A stretch of DNA of 64,000 nt from Vibrio tubiashii (GCA_000775715.1 JRWQ01000012.1:80173-144172), one strand, 5' to 3'; shown: positions 37,239 through 47,694, counted from the first letter of the stretch. The notes: generated by a model from the sequence alone, not told the origin. Made by a program: numbers and translations.

Positions 37239-38375
37239 ATGAGAAAGTTAGTGTACTTTTTGGTTGCAATAGCCATGACTGGTTGTAGCCGAGAATTTGT
37301 TGAAAGCCTCTACGATGTCAATTATGAGCCAACCAATAGATTTGCTAAAAACCTCGCACAATTGCCTGGTCAGTTTGAAAAAGACACCGTAGCCCTAGAT
37401 GCACTGATCAGTAGTTTTTCTGGCAACATTGAAAAACGTTGGGGGCGTGGAGAGCTCAAATTTGCGGGCAAAAGTAACTACGTAAAGTACATAGATAACT
37501 ATCTCAGTCGTTCCGAGGTCAACTTTGACAAAGGCTTAATCACTATAGAGACAGTTTCTCCGACCGATCCTAAAAGACACCTTAAAAACGCGATTGTCAC
37601 CACGTTGCTGACTCCTGATGACCCGGCGAGTGTCGACCTTTTTTCGTCCAAAGAGATCAAGCTCGAAGGACAGCCCTTTCTCTACCGACAAGTCGTCGAT
37701 CAAGACAAAAAAGCCATTCAGTGGACGTGGCGTGCTAACCGGTTTGCCGATTACCTAATTGCGAATAAGCTCAAGGTAAAGAATGTCGACTTTAAGAAGG
37801 CCTACTACGTCGAGATTCCCATGGTGGAAGAGCAGTTTGAGATTCGTAGTTACAAATACGCTGATATCGTTCAACGCGCATCACGCAAGTACGACATTCC
37901 AGAAGATCTCATCTATGCCATCATAAAGACTGAAAGTAGCTTTAACCCCTACGCTGTTAGCTGGGCCAATGCCTATGGTTTGATGCAGGTTGTGCCTAAA
38001 ACCGCAGGAAAAGATGTTTTTAAGCTCGTTAAGAAAAAATCTGGCCAGCCATCACCTGAATATCTATTTAACCCGGAAAACAATATCGATACAGGGACCG
38101 CCTACTTCTACATTTTGAAAAACCGCTACCTAAGAGATGTTAACCATCCTCTCTCGCTTGAGTACAGTATGATTTCGGCCTACAACGGTGGAACTGGAGG
38201 GGTACTTAACACTTTCAACCGTAATGACAGAAAGCGGGCAATGCGCGATCTTAACTCGCTGCAGCCGAGCCAAGTTTACTGGGCGCTGACCAAAAAACAT
38301 CCAAATGCAGAAGCACGCCGCTACCTTGAAAAAGTTACCAAATTCAAAAAGGATTTTAACTCTGGTAAAACATAA
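37239..38375 (+). CDS. mltC: Membrane-bound lytic murein transglycosylase C
   Basis: This 378-aa outer-membrane lipoprotein cleaves peptidoglycan glycan strands with 1,6-anhydro formation. The lipobox MTGC places the acylated Cys at residue 16. The N-terminal DUF3393 domain covers about residues 30-190. The C-terminal SLT domain has the catalytic Glu near residue 232 (IIKTESSFNPYAVS) and GLMQVVPKTAG. The start has AGGAGAG upstream, but a terminator lies just before it, so expression may depend on read-through. Confidence 0.95.
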   Translation: MRKLVYFLVAIAMTGCSREFVESLYDVNYEPTNRFAKNLAQLPGQFEKDTVALDALISSFSGNIEKRWGRGELKFAGKSNYVKYIDNYLSRSEVNFDKGLITIETVSPTDPKRHLKNAIVTTLLTPDDPASVDLFSSKEIKLEGQPFLYRQVVDQDKKAIQWTWRANRFADYLIANKLKVKNVDFKKAYYVEIPMVEEQFEIRSYKYADIVQRASRKYDIPEDLIYAIIKTESSFNPYAVSWANAYGLMQVVPKTAGKDVFKLVKKKSGQPSPEYLFNPENNIDTGTAYFYILKNRYLRDVNHPLSLEYSMISAYNGGTGGVLNTFNRNDRKRAMRDLNSLQPSQVYWALTKKHPNAEARRYLEKVTKFKKDFNSGKT

Positions 38376-38438
38376 CCACCAAAAACGCCTAAATAATCGG
38401 CACTCAACCACTTTTTTGAATTTTTTTCTAAAAACAAG

Positions 38439-38467
38439 TTGACGACAAGACCGAAAATCCGTTTAAT
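38439..38467 (+). promoter_or_regulatory. Promoter of the first tRNA array
   Basis: TTGACG, a 17-base spacer and TTTAAT match the sigma-70 consensus closely. A T/A-rich stretch lies upstream, as in UP elements, and a GC-rich discriminator (agcgctccgtc) follows, as in stable-RNA promoters under stringent control. Confidence 0.8.
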
Positions 38468-38478
38468 AGCGCTCCGTC

Positions 38479-38554
38479 GCCCGGATAGCTCAGTCGGTAG
38501 AGCAGAGGATTGAAAATCCTCGTGTCGGTGGTTCGATTCCGCCTCCGGGCACCA
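38479..38554 (+). tRNA. tRNA-Phe (GAA)
   Basis: A 76-base tRNA with acceptor pairs GCCCGGA/TCCGGGC, normal D, anticodon and T arms, and encoded CCA. The anticodon loop TTGAAAA gives GAA. It is identical to the copy at 41235-41310. Confidence 0.98.
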
Positions 38555-38610
38555 CAATTTGTTTGTTGGTGTCTTAGACATCAATAAGTTAGCAAAAAGA
38601 ATATTAGTGT

Positions 38611-38686
<76 letters not shown>

Positions 38687-38693
38687 TTCTTTT

Positions 38694-38769
38694 GCCTCGA
38701 TAGCTCAGTCGGTAGAGCAGAGGATTGAAAATCCTCGTGTCGGTGGTTCGATTCCGCCTCGAGGCACCA
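38694..38769 (+). tRNA. tRNA-Phe (GAA), acceptor-stem variant
   Basis: It is identical to tRNA-Phe at 38479 in the D, anticodon and T arms, but the acceptor stem is GCCTCGA/TCGAGGC. Positions 4 and 5 and their partners 69 and 68 all differ and still pair, so two base pairs are exchanged with full compensation. It is only 7 bases after tRNA-Thr and is absent from the second array. Confidence 0.97.
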
Positions 38770-38824
38770 TTATTTGGTGCTTAACAAATAATGGTCTCTA
38801 AGACCTGTTGTTAACACAAATAAT

Positions 38825-38900
38825 TCCCCCTTAGTTCAGTTGGTAGAACGGCGGACTGTTAATCCGTATGTCGCAGGTTCGAGTCCCGCAGGGGGAGCCA
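38825..38900 (+). tRNA. tRNA-Asn (GTT)
   Basis: A 76-base tRNA with TCCCCCT/AGGGGGA acceptor, anticodon loop CTGTTAA (GTT), discriminator G and encoded CCA. It is the last tRNA of the first array. Confidence 0.98.
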
Positions 38901-38906
38901 CTTTCA

Positions 38907-38936
38907 AAAAGCCAAGTCAAAAGACTTGGCTTTTTT
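38907..38936 (+). terminator. First terminator after tRNA array 1
   Basis: Stem aagccaagtc/gacttggctt with loop aaaa and six T, six bases after tRNA-Asn. Confidence 0.92.
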
Positions 38937-38990
38937 GTTTTTAGCTGCGACTTACTTGTTCCAAGTAAATGCCTCAGAGCTAGCCGCCCG

Positions 38991-39015
38991 CGTTGAATCC
39001 CTGTAGGGGGAGCCA
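38991..39015 (+). pseudogene. Degenerate tRNA-Asn 3' tail after terminator
   Basis: This 25-base stretch reads GTTGAATCCCTGTAGGGGGA then GCCA. It resembles the T-loop, 3' T-stem, acceptor strand and CCA of the preceding tRNA-Asn with a few changes. No matching 5' half exists, so it cannot form a tRNA. It is preceded by a 7-bp hairpin TTACTTG/CAAGTAA and followed by a second terminator. The same block recurs at 41841-41865. Confidence 0.75.
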
Positions 39016-39021
39016 TATTAG

Positions 39022-39050
39022 AAAAAGCCTCATCATCTGATGAGGCTTTT
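39022..39050 (+). terminator. Second terminator after tRNA array 1
   Basis: Stem aaagcctcatca/tgatgaggcttt followed by a short T tract, just after the tRNA-tail remnant. Confidence 0.88.
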
Positions 39051-39060
39051 CCATATCCAC

Positions 39061-39387
39061 TATTCCTCAATTACATCGCATACTCAATCTATCCTAAGGT
39101 TATTCCCCCCTAATAACTCATAAGAGTCGCTTTGCCTTAAATTCAATGAGAGTCGCCCTCAACACTTCATAACCGATTCAGCAAAGTTCCAAATTTGCGA
39201 CTAAACTACCTTTTATGCACTTTCACTAGTAAAGAACCACTTATTTTACAGCAAAAATTTAATCCAAATCATAGTTTCAGGCTTGTCTGCTACTAGGATT
39301 CACACTTCTAAAATAAGATGACAAACATATTACAACAACTAACCAACTCGTTTTCTGCTATAAAACGACCTATTAGTGAGCACTTTT
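39061..39387. other. Intergenic region upstream of the chemoreceptor gene
   Basis: This AT-rich stretch of about 330 bases holds no ORF. It has two short direct copies of agagtcgc (near 39125 and 39152). I looked for sigma-54 and sigma-28 promoter patterns and found none convincing. Confidence 0.4.
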
Positions 39388-41013
39388 ATGAAACTAAAGA
39401 CACAAGCTTATTTATTATCAGGAATAATCTTAGTTGCTTTACTTGCACTAACGGCAACAGGTCTATGGACTTTGCGCGTTGCAAGTAACTTAGACAACCA
39501 AGCTCGCGTAACCGAACTGTTCAGAAGTGCATACAGCATTCTTACCGAAGTAGAGAAAATGGCCGCAGATGGGACGCTTGAGGAAGCGCAAGCCAAATCT
39601 TTTGCGACGCGCTTACTACGCAACAACATCTACAAAGACAACGAGTATGTATATGTAGCGGATGAGAACATGACCTTCGTTGCGACACCTCTTGACCCTC
39701 AGCTACACGGTACCAGCTTCCATGACTTCAAAGATGGCGAAGGCAACAGTGTCGGCCAACTGATCCAAGACGTTCTTGGCCGTCAAGCTGGGGGAATTGT
39801 TGAGTACACTTGGACTCAAAAACAAGCCGACGGAAGTATTGAAGAAAAACTCTCAATCGCCCAGAAAACACCACGCTGGGGCTGGGTTGTCGGTACTGGT
39901 ATCGGCTTCAACGAAGTAAACGCACGATTTTGGTCTACCGCGCAGTGGCAGTTAGTACTGTGTCTAAGTATCGCAGCTGCGATTCTAGCCATTCTAATTA
40001 TTTCGATTCGCCGCATGCTGTCACTACTCGGTGGTGAGCCTCAAGATGTACGTCGTGCGGTTCAGGAAGTAGCAAAAGGTAATATCCAAACCACCTTCCC
40101 GACCGATGCTGAAGAGGGCAGTATTTACGAAGCAGTGCAGAAAATGAGTCAGTCTTTAGCCCAGCTAGTCACCAACTTAGATGGTTCAATGCACGGTTTA
40201 CGTAATGAGCTAGCGAGTGTAGAAGATCGAGCGGCGAGCATTGCTCAGTTGACTGACTCTCAGCAACAATCAACGGCAATGATTGCAACAGCAATGACTG
40301 AAATGGCCTCTTCGGCGAGTAACGTTGCAGATTCAGCAAGCGATACAGCCAATAATACTGACGAAGCAGACAAACAGAGCCAGCACACTCAACAACTGAT
40401 TCACAATACGGTTGATAATATCCAAGGCCTAGCGTCTCAATTGGGTACAGCGAGTCAAGCAGTGGCCGACCTAGACAACGATGTAAACAACATCGTTAAA
40501 GTGCTTGATGTGATCGGTGATATTGCAGAGCAAACTAACCTTCTTGCACTAAACGCGGCGATCGAAGCGGCTCGTGCTGGCGAACAGGGGCGCGGATTTG
40601 CAGTCGTTGCAGATGAAGTTCGTAATCTTGCTGGCCGAACTCAAGACAGCACCAAAGAGATTCAACAGATGATCAGTAACTTGCAGGAAGGCTCTCGTAA
40701 CGCAATCCAAACTATGGAAGTGTGTGCTGAGACGAGTGAAAGCACAGTTCAAGAGTCGCAAAACGCCTCTGAAGCACTTCAGCAGATTGTAGTAGCACTT
40801 GAGTCTATCACTCAAATGAGCCAACAAATTGCCACGGCAGCGGCAGAACAAACCCAAGTTAGCGATGATATTTCTCAACGCATCAACATGATCGAAGAGA
40901 GCGGTAATCAGTTAAGTGGTGTAGTAACCGAGAGCCACAACAGCACTCAAAGTCTAGCGAAACTGGCAAATGAGCTAGAAAACTGGGTAAGTAAGTTTAC
41001 TGTTAAGCACTAA
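39388..41013 (+). CDS. Methyl-accepting chemotaxis protein with single Cache sensor
   Basis: The 541-aa chemoreceptor has an N-terminal membrane helix (about residues 5-27), a periplasmic sCache_2-type domain (about 30-185, with [20 protein letters not shown] cut here and [14 protein letters not shown]), and a second helix near residues 192-212. A HAMP-like linker follows, then a long cytoplasmic signalling coiled coil. The hairpin tip has the conserved [20 protein letters not shown] and [18 protein letters not shown] 39388 is chosen with gtgag upstream. The ligand is unknown. The gene lies between two near-identical tRNA arrays. Confidence 0.92.
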   Translation: MKLKTQAYLLSGIILVALLALTATGLWTLRVASNLDNQARVTELFRSAYSILTEVEKMAADGTLEEAQAKSFATRLLRNNIYKDNEYVYVADENMTFVATPLDPQLHGTSFHDFKDGEGNSVGQLIQDVLGRQAGGIVEYTWTQKQADGSIEEKLSIAQKTPRWGWVVGTGIGFNEVNARFWSTAQWQLVLCLSIAAAILAILIISIRRMLSLLGGEPQDVRRAVQEVAKGNIQTTFPTDAEEGSIYEAVQKMSQSLAQLVTNLDGSMHGLRNELASVEDRAASIAQLTDSQQQSTAMIATAMTEMASSASNVADSASDTANNTDEADKQSQHTQQLIHNTVDNIQGLASQLGTASQAVADLDNDVNNIVKVLDVIGDIAEQTNLLALNAAIEAARAGEQGRGFAVVADEVRNLAGRTQDSTKEIQQMISNLQEGSRNAIQTMEVCAETSESTVQESQNASEALQQIVVALESITQMSQQIATAAAEQTQVSDDISQRINMIEESGNQLSGVVTESHNSTQSLAKLANELENWVSKFTVKH

Positions 41014-41030
41014 TTTAGCTTGTAGTAGCA

Positions 41031-41058
41031 AAAAGCACGCCTCTTAGCGTGCTTTTTT
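41031..41058 (+). terminator. Rho-independent terminator of the chemoreceptor gene
   Basis: Stem aaaagcacgc/gcgtgctttt followed by T, 17 bases past the stop. Confidence 0.92.
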
Positions 41059-41195
41059 GTTATATGAACCGAACAATTTCGCTTGTTAAACCATATATCG
41101 CCTATTGTCTGCTATACATTTCCTCACCAAAATGGATGAAAACAGCCCATTAAGTATAGAAAAACAACAAACGATATTTTTTTTGCATTTTAATA

Positions 41196-41224
41196 TTGAC
41201 CTAAAGCACGAAAAGCCTTTTAAT
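41196..41224 (+). promoter_or_regulatory. Promoter of the second tRNA array
   Basis: TTGACC, a 17-base spacer and TTTAAT, preceded by a T-rich tract. It has the same architecture as the promoter of array 1, and its sequence differs outside the hexamers. Confidence 0.8.
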
Positions 41225-41234
41225 ACACCTCGTC

Positions 41235-41310
41235 GCCCGGATAGCTCAGTCGGTAGAGCAGAGGATTGAAAATCCTCGTGTCGGTGGTTCGATTCCGCCT
41301 CCGGGCACCA
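41235..41310 (+). tRNA. tRNA-Phe (GAA)
   Basis: Identical to 38479-38554, with encoded CCA. It is first in the second array. Confidence 0.98.
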
Positions 41311-41370
41311 CAATTTATATATTGTTGGTGCTTAGCACGAACAGTAGTTAATAGCATAGAATATAGGTGT

Positions 41371-41446
<76 letters not shown>

Positions 41447-41473
41447 ATCTTTCTAGCTAGTTTAACGAATAAT

Positions 41474-41549
41474 TCCCCCTTAGTTCAGTTGGTAGAACGG
41501 CGGACTGTTAATCCGTATGTCGCAGGTTCGAGTCCCGCAGGGGGAGCCA
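41474..41549 (+). tRNA. tRNA-Asn (GTT)
   Basis: Identical to 38825-38900 with the same upstream AATAAT context. A tRNA-Thr follows after 10 bases. Confidence 0.98.
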
Positions 41550-41559
41550 CTTTTAGTGT

Positions 41560-41635
<76 letters not shown>

Positions 41636-41673
41636 TTTATTTTGTTAGGAATATCAATTCTTAACTGAATAAT

Positions 41674-41749
41674 TCCCCCTTAGTTCAGTTGGTAGAACGG
41701 CGGACTGTTAATCCGTATGTCGCAGGTTCGAGTCCCGCAGGGGGAGCCA
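41674..41749 (+). tRNA. tRNA-Asn (GTT)
   Basis: A third identical copy of tRNA-Asn, and the end of the second array. Confidence 0.98.
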
Positions 41750-41756
41750 TCTTCAA

Positions 41757-41786
41757 GAAGCCAAGTCGTAAGACTTGGCTTTTTTC
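41757..41786 (+). terminator. First terminator after tRNA array 2
   Basis: Stem aagccaagtc/gacttggctt with loop gta-a and six T. It corresponds to the terminator at 38907-38936. Confidence 0.92.
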
Positions 41787-41840
41787 GTTTTTAGCTGCGA
41801 CTTACTTGTTCCAAGTAAATGCCTCAGAGCTAGCCGCCCG

Positions 41841-41865
41841 CGTTGAATCCCTGTAGGGGGAGCCA
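41841..41865 (+). pseudogene. Degenerate tRNA-Asn 3' tail, second copy
   Basis: Same sequence as 38991-39015, in the same place between two terminators. The whole block from the first T run to this tail is conserved between the two arrays, which shows duplication with the arrays. Confidence 0.75.
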
Positions 41866-41873
41866 TATTAGAG

Positions 41874-41902
41874 AAAGCCTCATCACTTGATGAGGCTTTT
41901 TC
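41874..41902 (+). terminator. Second terminator after tRNA array 2
   Basis: Stem aagcctcatca/tgatgaggctt followed by four to five T, matching the copy at 39022-39050 with a changed loop. Confidence 0.88.
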
Positions 41903-41965
41903 GTATCTTACTGCTCCTGGTTTGTTCCAAACCCACCTCTCTACAGATATCTATACTTCGCGCAT

Positions 41966-41996
41966 AAAAAAACTCAGCCTTTCGACTGAGTTTTTA
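41966..41996 (-). terminator. Terminator of plsC, possibly bidirectional
   Basis: Stem aaaactcag/ctgagtttt with A and T runs on both sides, 25 bases past the plsC stop. Confidence 0.88.
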
Positions 41997-42020
41997 AATA
42001 CGCTGCATAGTACGCGCCAA

Positions 42021-42761
42021 TTAAGCTTTAACGCCCTCTTGTTGATTACGTAGCGCAACCTCTTTATCTAGAGCTTCGAGTTTAGCTTCCATCTGCTCGC
42101 GACATACATTCGCCAATTCTCGCACGTTCTCTTTGCTGTAGCTATCCACTTGGACTGGTGGCAGCATCTCGATAATCACATGACCATTATTCCAACGGTT
42201 TAGCTTAATCCCACCCGTAGAGCTACATACAATAGGAACAATAGGTAGATTAGCGGCTATCGCTGCATGGAAGGCGCCCGTTTTGAATGGTAGTAAACCA
42301 CGACCACGTGAACGCGTACCTTCAGGGAACATCCAAATAGAAACATCGCTGTTGTTTAGGTTGTCGACTACCTGATCGATAGTACCTTTTGCTTTAGAGC
42401 GGTTAGCACGGTCAATCAGAATGTTACCCGTCAGCCAGTAAAGCTGACCAAACAACGGCATCCACGCTAAGCTCTTCTTGCCAACTGTAACCACTTTAGG
42501 GGTCACTGCAGAAGATACAGTAAACAGATCCCAGTTATTTTGGTGATTAGCAATATAAATATGCTGACCGCGCTCATAGGCGTCTTCAGGGAGACGCAGC
42601 TCAAGCGAAATACCAAACAGTTTCGACATCTTTCCAAACATGCGTCCGAAAGTGAACACGTGCTTTGGATTGCGTGGGCTTAATAAGCAATAACCACAGC
42701 CAAATACAAACATCACAATTGCAAACATCGCAACAGCCAATACACGTAATAGTGCAATCAT
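42021..42761 (-). CDS. plsC: 1-acyl-sn-glycerol-3-phosphate acyltransferase
   Basis: PlsC acylates lysophosphatidic acid to phosphatidic acid in phospholipid synthesis at the inner membrane. The 246-aa protein has an N-terminal membrane helix (about residues 4-27), the catalytic HX4D motif in NHQNNWDLF, the substrate motif FPEGTRSRGRG, and IVPIVCSS. It is a single gene with terminators on both sides, convergent with tRNA array 2. Confidence 0.94.
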   Translation of the reverse strand: MIALLRVLAVAMFAIVMFVFGCGYCLLSPRNPKHVFTFGRMFGKMSKLFGISLELRLPEDAYERGQHIYIANHQNNWDLFTVSSAVTPKVVTVGKKSLAWMPLFGQLYWLTGNILIDRANRSKAKGTIDQVVDNLNNSDVSIWMFPEGTRSRGRGLLPFKTGAFHAAIAANLPIVPIVCSSTGGIKLNRWNNGHVIIEMLPPVQVDSYSKENVRELANVCREQMEAKLEALDKEVALRNQQEGVKA

Positions 42762-42828
42762 TGTGGTTCTCCAAGGTGCAGAGTCAAAGATTTATAGGTG
42801 CAGACTCTAACTGATCTAGTATTCATAA

Positions 42829-42856
42829 AAAAGCCGAAACTCGCGTTTCGGCTTAC
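42829..42856 (-). terminator. Terminator of the mla-ibaG-murA operon
   Basis: Stem aagccgaaac/gtttcggctt with T run on the minus strand, 22 bases past the murA stop. Confidence 0.9.
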
Positions 42857-42877
42857 AATCGTTAGCTGATTTTATCG

Positions 42878-44146
<1,269 letters not shown>

Positions 44147-44401
44147 TTATAGTGACATCAACTTCTTATCACGAGCCCACTCTTCAGGAGTGTAAGCCTT
44201 AATAGAAACTGCGTGGATATCATTTCTTTGGATGTATTCCATCAGTGGTGCGTAGATAAACTGTTGTTTTTTAACGCGGCTCATTCCTTCGAAACTAGCA
44301 TCAACAGCAACTACCTCATAGTGACTGCCCTCTCCCTTTACGTGCAGTTCTTCTAAATTCAGTGCTTCGTTTAAAATCTGTTGTACTTTTGCGCTATCCA
44401 C
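44147..44401 (-). CDS. ibaG: BolA-family protein IbaG
   Basis: The 84-aa BolA-like protein, formerly YrbA, partners with monothiol glutaredoxin in iron-sulfur handling and is linked to acid and envelope stress. The BolA core [21 protein letters not shown] and the C-terminal [13 protein letters not shown] are visible. It lies 9 bases before murA and 19 after mlaB. Confidence 0.93.
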   Translation of the reverse strand: MDSAKVQQILNEALNLEELHVKGEGSHYEVVAVDASFEGMSRVKKQQFIYAPLMEYIQRNDIHAVSIKAYTPEEWARDKKLMSL

Positions 44402-44420
44402 AATTCACCCCTGTAGTGCT

Positions 44421-44720
44421 TTATAAATGCTCAGCAATGAACTCATCAACATTGCTCAACTGAAATAATGTGCGCAGTTGTTCCGGCACGAAACTGAGCA
44501 TTATATGACAGTTTTGTTTTTTTGCATGCTCTATTAAATGAATCAGCATCACCATCCCAGCGGAGTCTACCCTTGAGAGGTCTTTAAGCGACAACTCTGT
44601 TTGCTGAGAATGAAATTCGACTGATTGAAGTAAGGGCCATAACGCCGGGACAGTGTCCCGATTTAAATCACCTTTAAGTGAGTACTGACTATCACTTATT
44701 TGCTGCCATTTAGGTTCCAT
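44421..44720 (-). CDS. mlaB: MlaB, STAS-domain subunit of phospholipid transporter
   Basis: The 99-aa STAS-domain protein binds MlaF in the MlaFEDB complex that moves phospholipids between outer and inner membrane. The ATG at 44720 lies one base after the mlaC stop, so translation is coupled. An upstream start inside mlaC is rejected. The conserved Asp-Ser motif appears in LSRVDSAGMVMLIHL. Confidence 0.9.
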   Translation of the reverse strand: MEPKWQQISDSQYSLKGDLNRDTVPALWPLLQSVEFHSQQTELSLKDLSRVDSAGMVMLIHLIEHAKKQNCHIMLSFVPEQLRTLFQLSNVDEFIAEHL

Positions 44721-44721
44721 A

Positions 44722-45360
44722 TTAAGATTTGCTCTCAATTCGAATCGGTTGCTTAGCAAGCTCTTCAAGTTCTTGAGCAACAGACAAGATCCCCTCTTGC
44801 CTTAGCTTAGTTGCCCATTCCGATTGCTTACTCGACAACAGACTTATCCCTTCAGCAATCATATCAAATGCCTGCCACTCACCCGTGTTCTTATCACGAC
44901 GCAACTTGAACTCTAGCTTAATATTTGGTCGCGGCGTATCAACAATATCCACTTTGATACCTGTAATGCTTTTCTTTGGGTCTAGCTGTGGCTCTGGGCC
45001 GAACTCGATAGTCTGATCGGTATACTGAGTTAACACTTGCGCATACGAGGTTACCAAGTAAGCTCGGAACGCAACAATAAACTGGCCGACGTCTTCGCGT
45101 TTAGCACCACGTAAGTTGGGGCCTAATACCTTAAGCGCAGCATACTTTTCGTTCACATAGGGCATTAAAGTTTCGTCAACAATAACCTTAAGATACTCAG
45201 GGTCGTCTTGAACCTTATCTTGTTCTGATTTCAATCTTTCAAATGCCAGTTCTGAAACCTGCTTCATCATTTGATAAGGCTGGGTTTTATCGATTTCACT
45301 TGCCGAGGCATTAAAGCACATAAACACAGAAATCAGAGTAAGTACTAACTTCTTAAACAT
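44722..45360 (-). CDS. mlaC: MlaC, periplasmic phospholipid-binding protein
   Basis: This 212-aa periplasmic shuttle carries phospholipid between the MlaA outer-membrane complex and MlaD. It has a signal peptide (MFKKLVLTLISVFMCFNASA) and an MlaC/Ttg2D domain with LGPNLRGAKREDVGQFIVAF in family form. ATG 45360 has GGGAG upstream. It follows mlaD by 10 bases. Confidence 0.93.
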   Translation of the reverse strand: MFKKLVLTLISVFMCFNASASEIDKTQPYQMMKQVSELAFERLKSEQDKVQDDPEYLKVIVDETLMPYVNEKYAALKVLGPNLRGAKREDVGQFIVAFRAYLVTSYAQVLTQYTDQTIEFGPEPQLDPKKSITGIKVDIVDTPRPNIKLEFKLRRDKNTGEWQAFDMIAEGISLLSSKQSEWATKLRQEGILSVAQELEELAKQPIRIESKS

Positions 45361-45370
45361 TATTTTCTCC

Positions 45371-45847
45371 CTACTCTTCTGAACCGCCAACGCTATAAAG
45401 CACTTGACCGATTAAATCTTCCAGCACGAGCGCTGACTTAGTATCCTCAATGAAATCACCTTCAACAAGCATCTGTTCATCATCAAAAATAAAGCCTGGC
45501 GTTAAACCTATGTACTGCTCTCCAATCAAGCCTGAAGTAAGTATTTTCACACTTGAGGTTTCTGGAAACTGGTTGTAAGCACCGTTGATTGCCATGGTCA
45601 CAACTGGCAATAACGACTCTTGATTGAGCCCGATATTCGTCACACGACCAACAACCACACCACCAACTTTTACTGGAGAGCGCACTTTTAAACTACCGAT
45701 ATTGTCAAACTCAGCCTTGAGCGTGTAAGTATCATTGGAGCCTAGCCCCTTAACGTCAGCGACTTGAAAAATCATCACTAGAATCGCGCAAATTCCAGCA
45801 ATAACAAAGCTGCCAACCCATAATTCAATCTTTCGAGTTTGTTGCAT
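45371..45847 (-). CDS. mlaD: MlaD, MCE-domain subunit
   Basis: The 158-aa protein has one N-terminal membrane helix (about residues 8-28) and one MCE domain that forms a periplasmic hexameric ring in the Mla transporter. The MCE motif region KVGGVVVGRVTNIGL and ILTSGLIGEQYIGL are visible. ATG 45847 with GGGAAC upstream is preferred over a start overlapping mlaE further upstream. Confidence 0.93.
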   Translation of the reverse strand: MQQTRKIELWVGSFVIAGICAILVMIFQVADVKGLGSNDTYTLKAEFDNIGSLKVRSPVKVGGVVVGRVTNIGLNQESLLPVVTMAINGAYNQFPETSSVKILTSGLIGEQYIGLTPGFIFDDEQMLVEGDFIEDTKSALVLEDLIGQVLYSVGGSEE

Positions 45848-45866
45848 GATTAGTTCCCAAACATCA

Positions 45867-46655
45867 TTAATTACCAAACATCAAGGCAGTCAGTACAAAG
45901 TCTAGACCAAGTACTGCCAAAGAAGAGTGGACAACGGTGCGCGTCGTAGCTCGACTAATCCCTTCCGAAGTAGGGATTGCATCATATCCATTAAATAGTG
46001 CAATCCAAGTCACTGTGATGGCAAAGACAAAACTCTTAACCATACTGTTACCTATGTCTTGACCTAGCTCTACTGATGCCTGCATCGCAGACCAAAAACT
46101 ACCGTGATCAATCCCTTTCCAGTCAACACCGACAAGCTGTCCGCCCCATATGCCAACCGCCATAAAAATCATCGCTAACAGCGGCATGGAAATAACACCC
46201 GCCCAAAAACGAGGGGCAATAACACGTTTAAGTGGGTCAACCGCCATCATTTCCATGCTCGATAGCTGCTCTGTGGCTTTCATCAAGCCAATTTCTGCGG
46301 TCAACGCTGAGCCAGCGCGTCCAGCAAAGAGCAGCGCAGTAACCACAGGGCCTAATTCGCGCAGCAAAGAGAGCGCAACCATCTGACCCAAGGCACCTTC
46401 CGCGCCAAAATCGACCAATATCACATAGCCTTGCAGGCTCAGCACCATACCAATGAATAAACCCGACAGCACAATAATGATCAACGACTGCACACCGACG
46501 CTGTGCAACTGTTTGACAAGCAGAGGTAAGTTTTTAATTGGCTGAGGTTTACTCGCTAGAGCGCCGAATAGCATCAGGCTTGCACGACCAAAGGATTCGC
46601 AAACCGCCATAGCACGACGGCCAACAGAGGCGACAAAATTAACCAAGCCTGACAT
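45867..46655 (-). CDS. mlaE: MlaE, permease subunit
   Basis: The 262-aa inner-membrane permease has five to six hydrophobic helices and the MlaE/YrbE pattern [21 protein letters not shown] (in part) near the coupling helix. It overlaps the mlaF stop (TAATG), so the two are made together. Confidence 0.95.
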   Translation of the reverse strand: MSGLVNFVASVGRRAMAVCESFGRASLMLFGALASKPQPIKNLPLLVKQLHSVGVQSLIIIVLSGLFIGMVLSLQGYVILVDFGAEGALGQMVALSLLRELGPVVTALLFAGRAGSALTAEIGLMKATEQLSSMEMMAVDPLKRVIAPRFWAGVISMPLLAMIFMAVGIWGGQLVGVDWKGIDHGSFWSAMQASVELGQDIGNSMVKSFVFAITVTWIALFNGYDAIPTSEGISRATTRTVVHSSLAVLGLDFVLTALMFGN

Positions 46656-47452
46656 TATAAGAAGAGCTCCTTGGCTAAAGGTTGAGATGGAAAGCGGAAA
46701 GGCACCGGACCATCCGCATCTCCTTTGAGAAATTGCTGAACCTGTGGGTCAGTGTTGCTGTGCAGCTCATCAGGCGTGCCACTAGCGATAATTTTTCCAT
46801 TCGCCAAGATATATACCCAATCCGCAATGCTCATGACTTCAGGCACGTCGTGAGAAACCACCACTGAAGTCACCCCCAACGCTTGATTTAAATTACGAAT
46901 CAGCTCCACCAGCACTCCCATAGTTATCGGGTCTTGGCCGACAAAAGGTTCATCGTACATGATTAGCTCAGGATCTAGGGCGATAGCACGAGCCAAAGCA
47001 GCACGCCTTGCCATACCACCAGACAGCTCGCTCGGCATCAATTGAGCCGCGCCGCGCAGACCAACAGCTTCGAGTTTTAATAGCACCAACGTTCGGATAA
47101 GCGACTCATCAAGCTCGGTGTGTTCGCGCAAAGGAAAGGCAACGTTGTCAAAAACAGACAGGTCAGTGAACAATGCCCCTGACTGAAAGAGCATGCTCAT
47201 TTTTTTACGTTGCTGATAGAGTTTGCTTCGGCTTAGCGCGGGAATGTTATTGCCATCAAACCAAATTTCTCCGCTTTCAGGGTAGATCTGCCCACCAATT
47301 AAACGTAGCAGTGTGGTTTTACCAATCCCAGATGGTCCCATGATTGCCGTTACTTTGCCTTTTGGCACACGTAAGCTGACATCGTCAAAGATCTTACGCT
47401 CACCACGAGAAAACGTTAGCTGATTGATGGTAACTAGGTCTTCGGATTCCAT
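46655..47452 (-). CDS. mlaF: MlaF, ATP-binding subunit
   Basis: This 265-aa ABC ATPase powers phospholipid transport. Walker A is [10 protein letters not shown], the signature is [14 protein letters not shown], Walker B is [13 protein letters not shown], and the switch His is in VVSHD. The start at 47452 (MESEDL) gives the normal length. An in-frame start 17 codons upstream is less likely. It is the first gene of the operon, divergent from yrbG. Confidence 0.95.
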   Translation of the reverse strand: MESEDLVTINQLTFSRGERKIFDDVSLRVPKGKVTAIMGPSGIGKTTLLRLIGGQIYPESGEIWFDGNNIPALSRSKLYQQRKKMSMLFQSGALFTDLSVFDNVAFPLREHTELDESLIRTLVLLKLEAVGLRGAAQLMPSELSGGMARRAALARAIALDPELIMYDEPFVGQDPITMGVLVELIRNLNQALGVTSVVVSHDVPEVMSIADWVYILANGKIIASGTPDELHSNTDPQVQQFLKGDADGPVPFRFPSQPLAKELFL

Positions 47453-47694
47453 TCTGGACTCATATTTGTTCCTTTGAGAATGGGCAATCATAAGCACATT
47501 CAATAGGAATTAAAAGCACCGTTCAATTAATTGTGAGTCAGTCGAATTATCGTCTAAACACCGTATAATCGGCCTTAAGTTGCTGAAGCACGTTGCCTGT
47601 TCGCAATTAATTGAATGAACTGCTTTTCTTTTTACCCTCAAACCGTCAAAATTAACGGTTAAATTCTCTCGTTGTATATTGATTAGGAATCATC

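Noticed and set aside
38321..38584. Minus-strand reading frame across tRNA-Phe, and similar ones at 38831-39070 and 41086-41313
   Set aside because: They are antisense to tRNA genes and share a peptide only because the tRNAs are repeated. This is a well-known false annotation.
39061..39387. Sigma-28 or sigma-54 promoter for the chemoreceptor gene
   Set aside because: No pair of elements with correct sequence and spacing could be found by reading.
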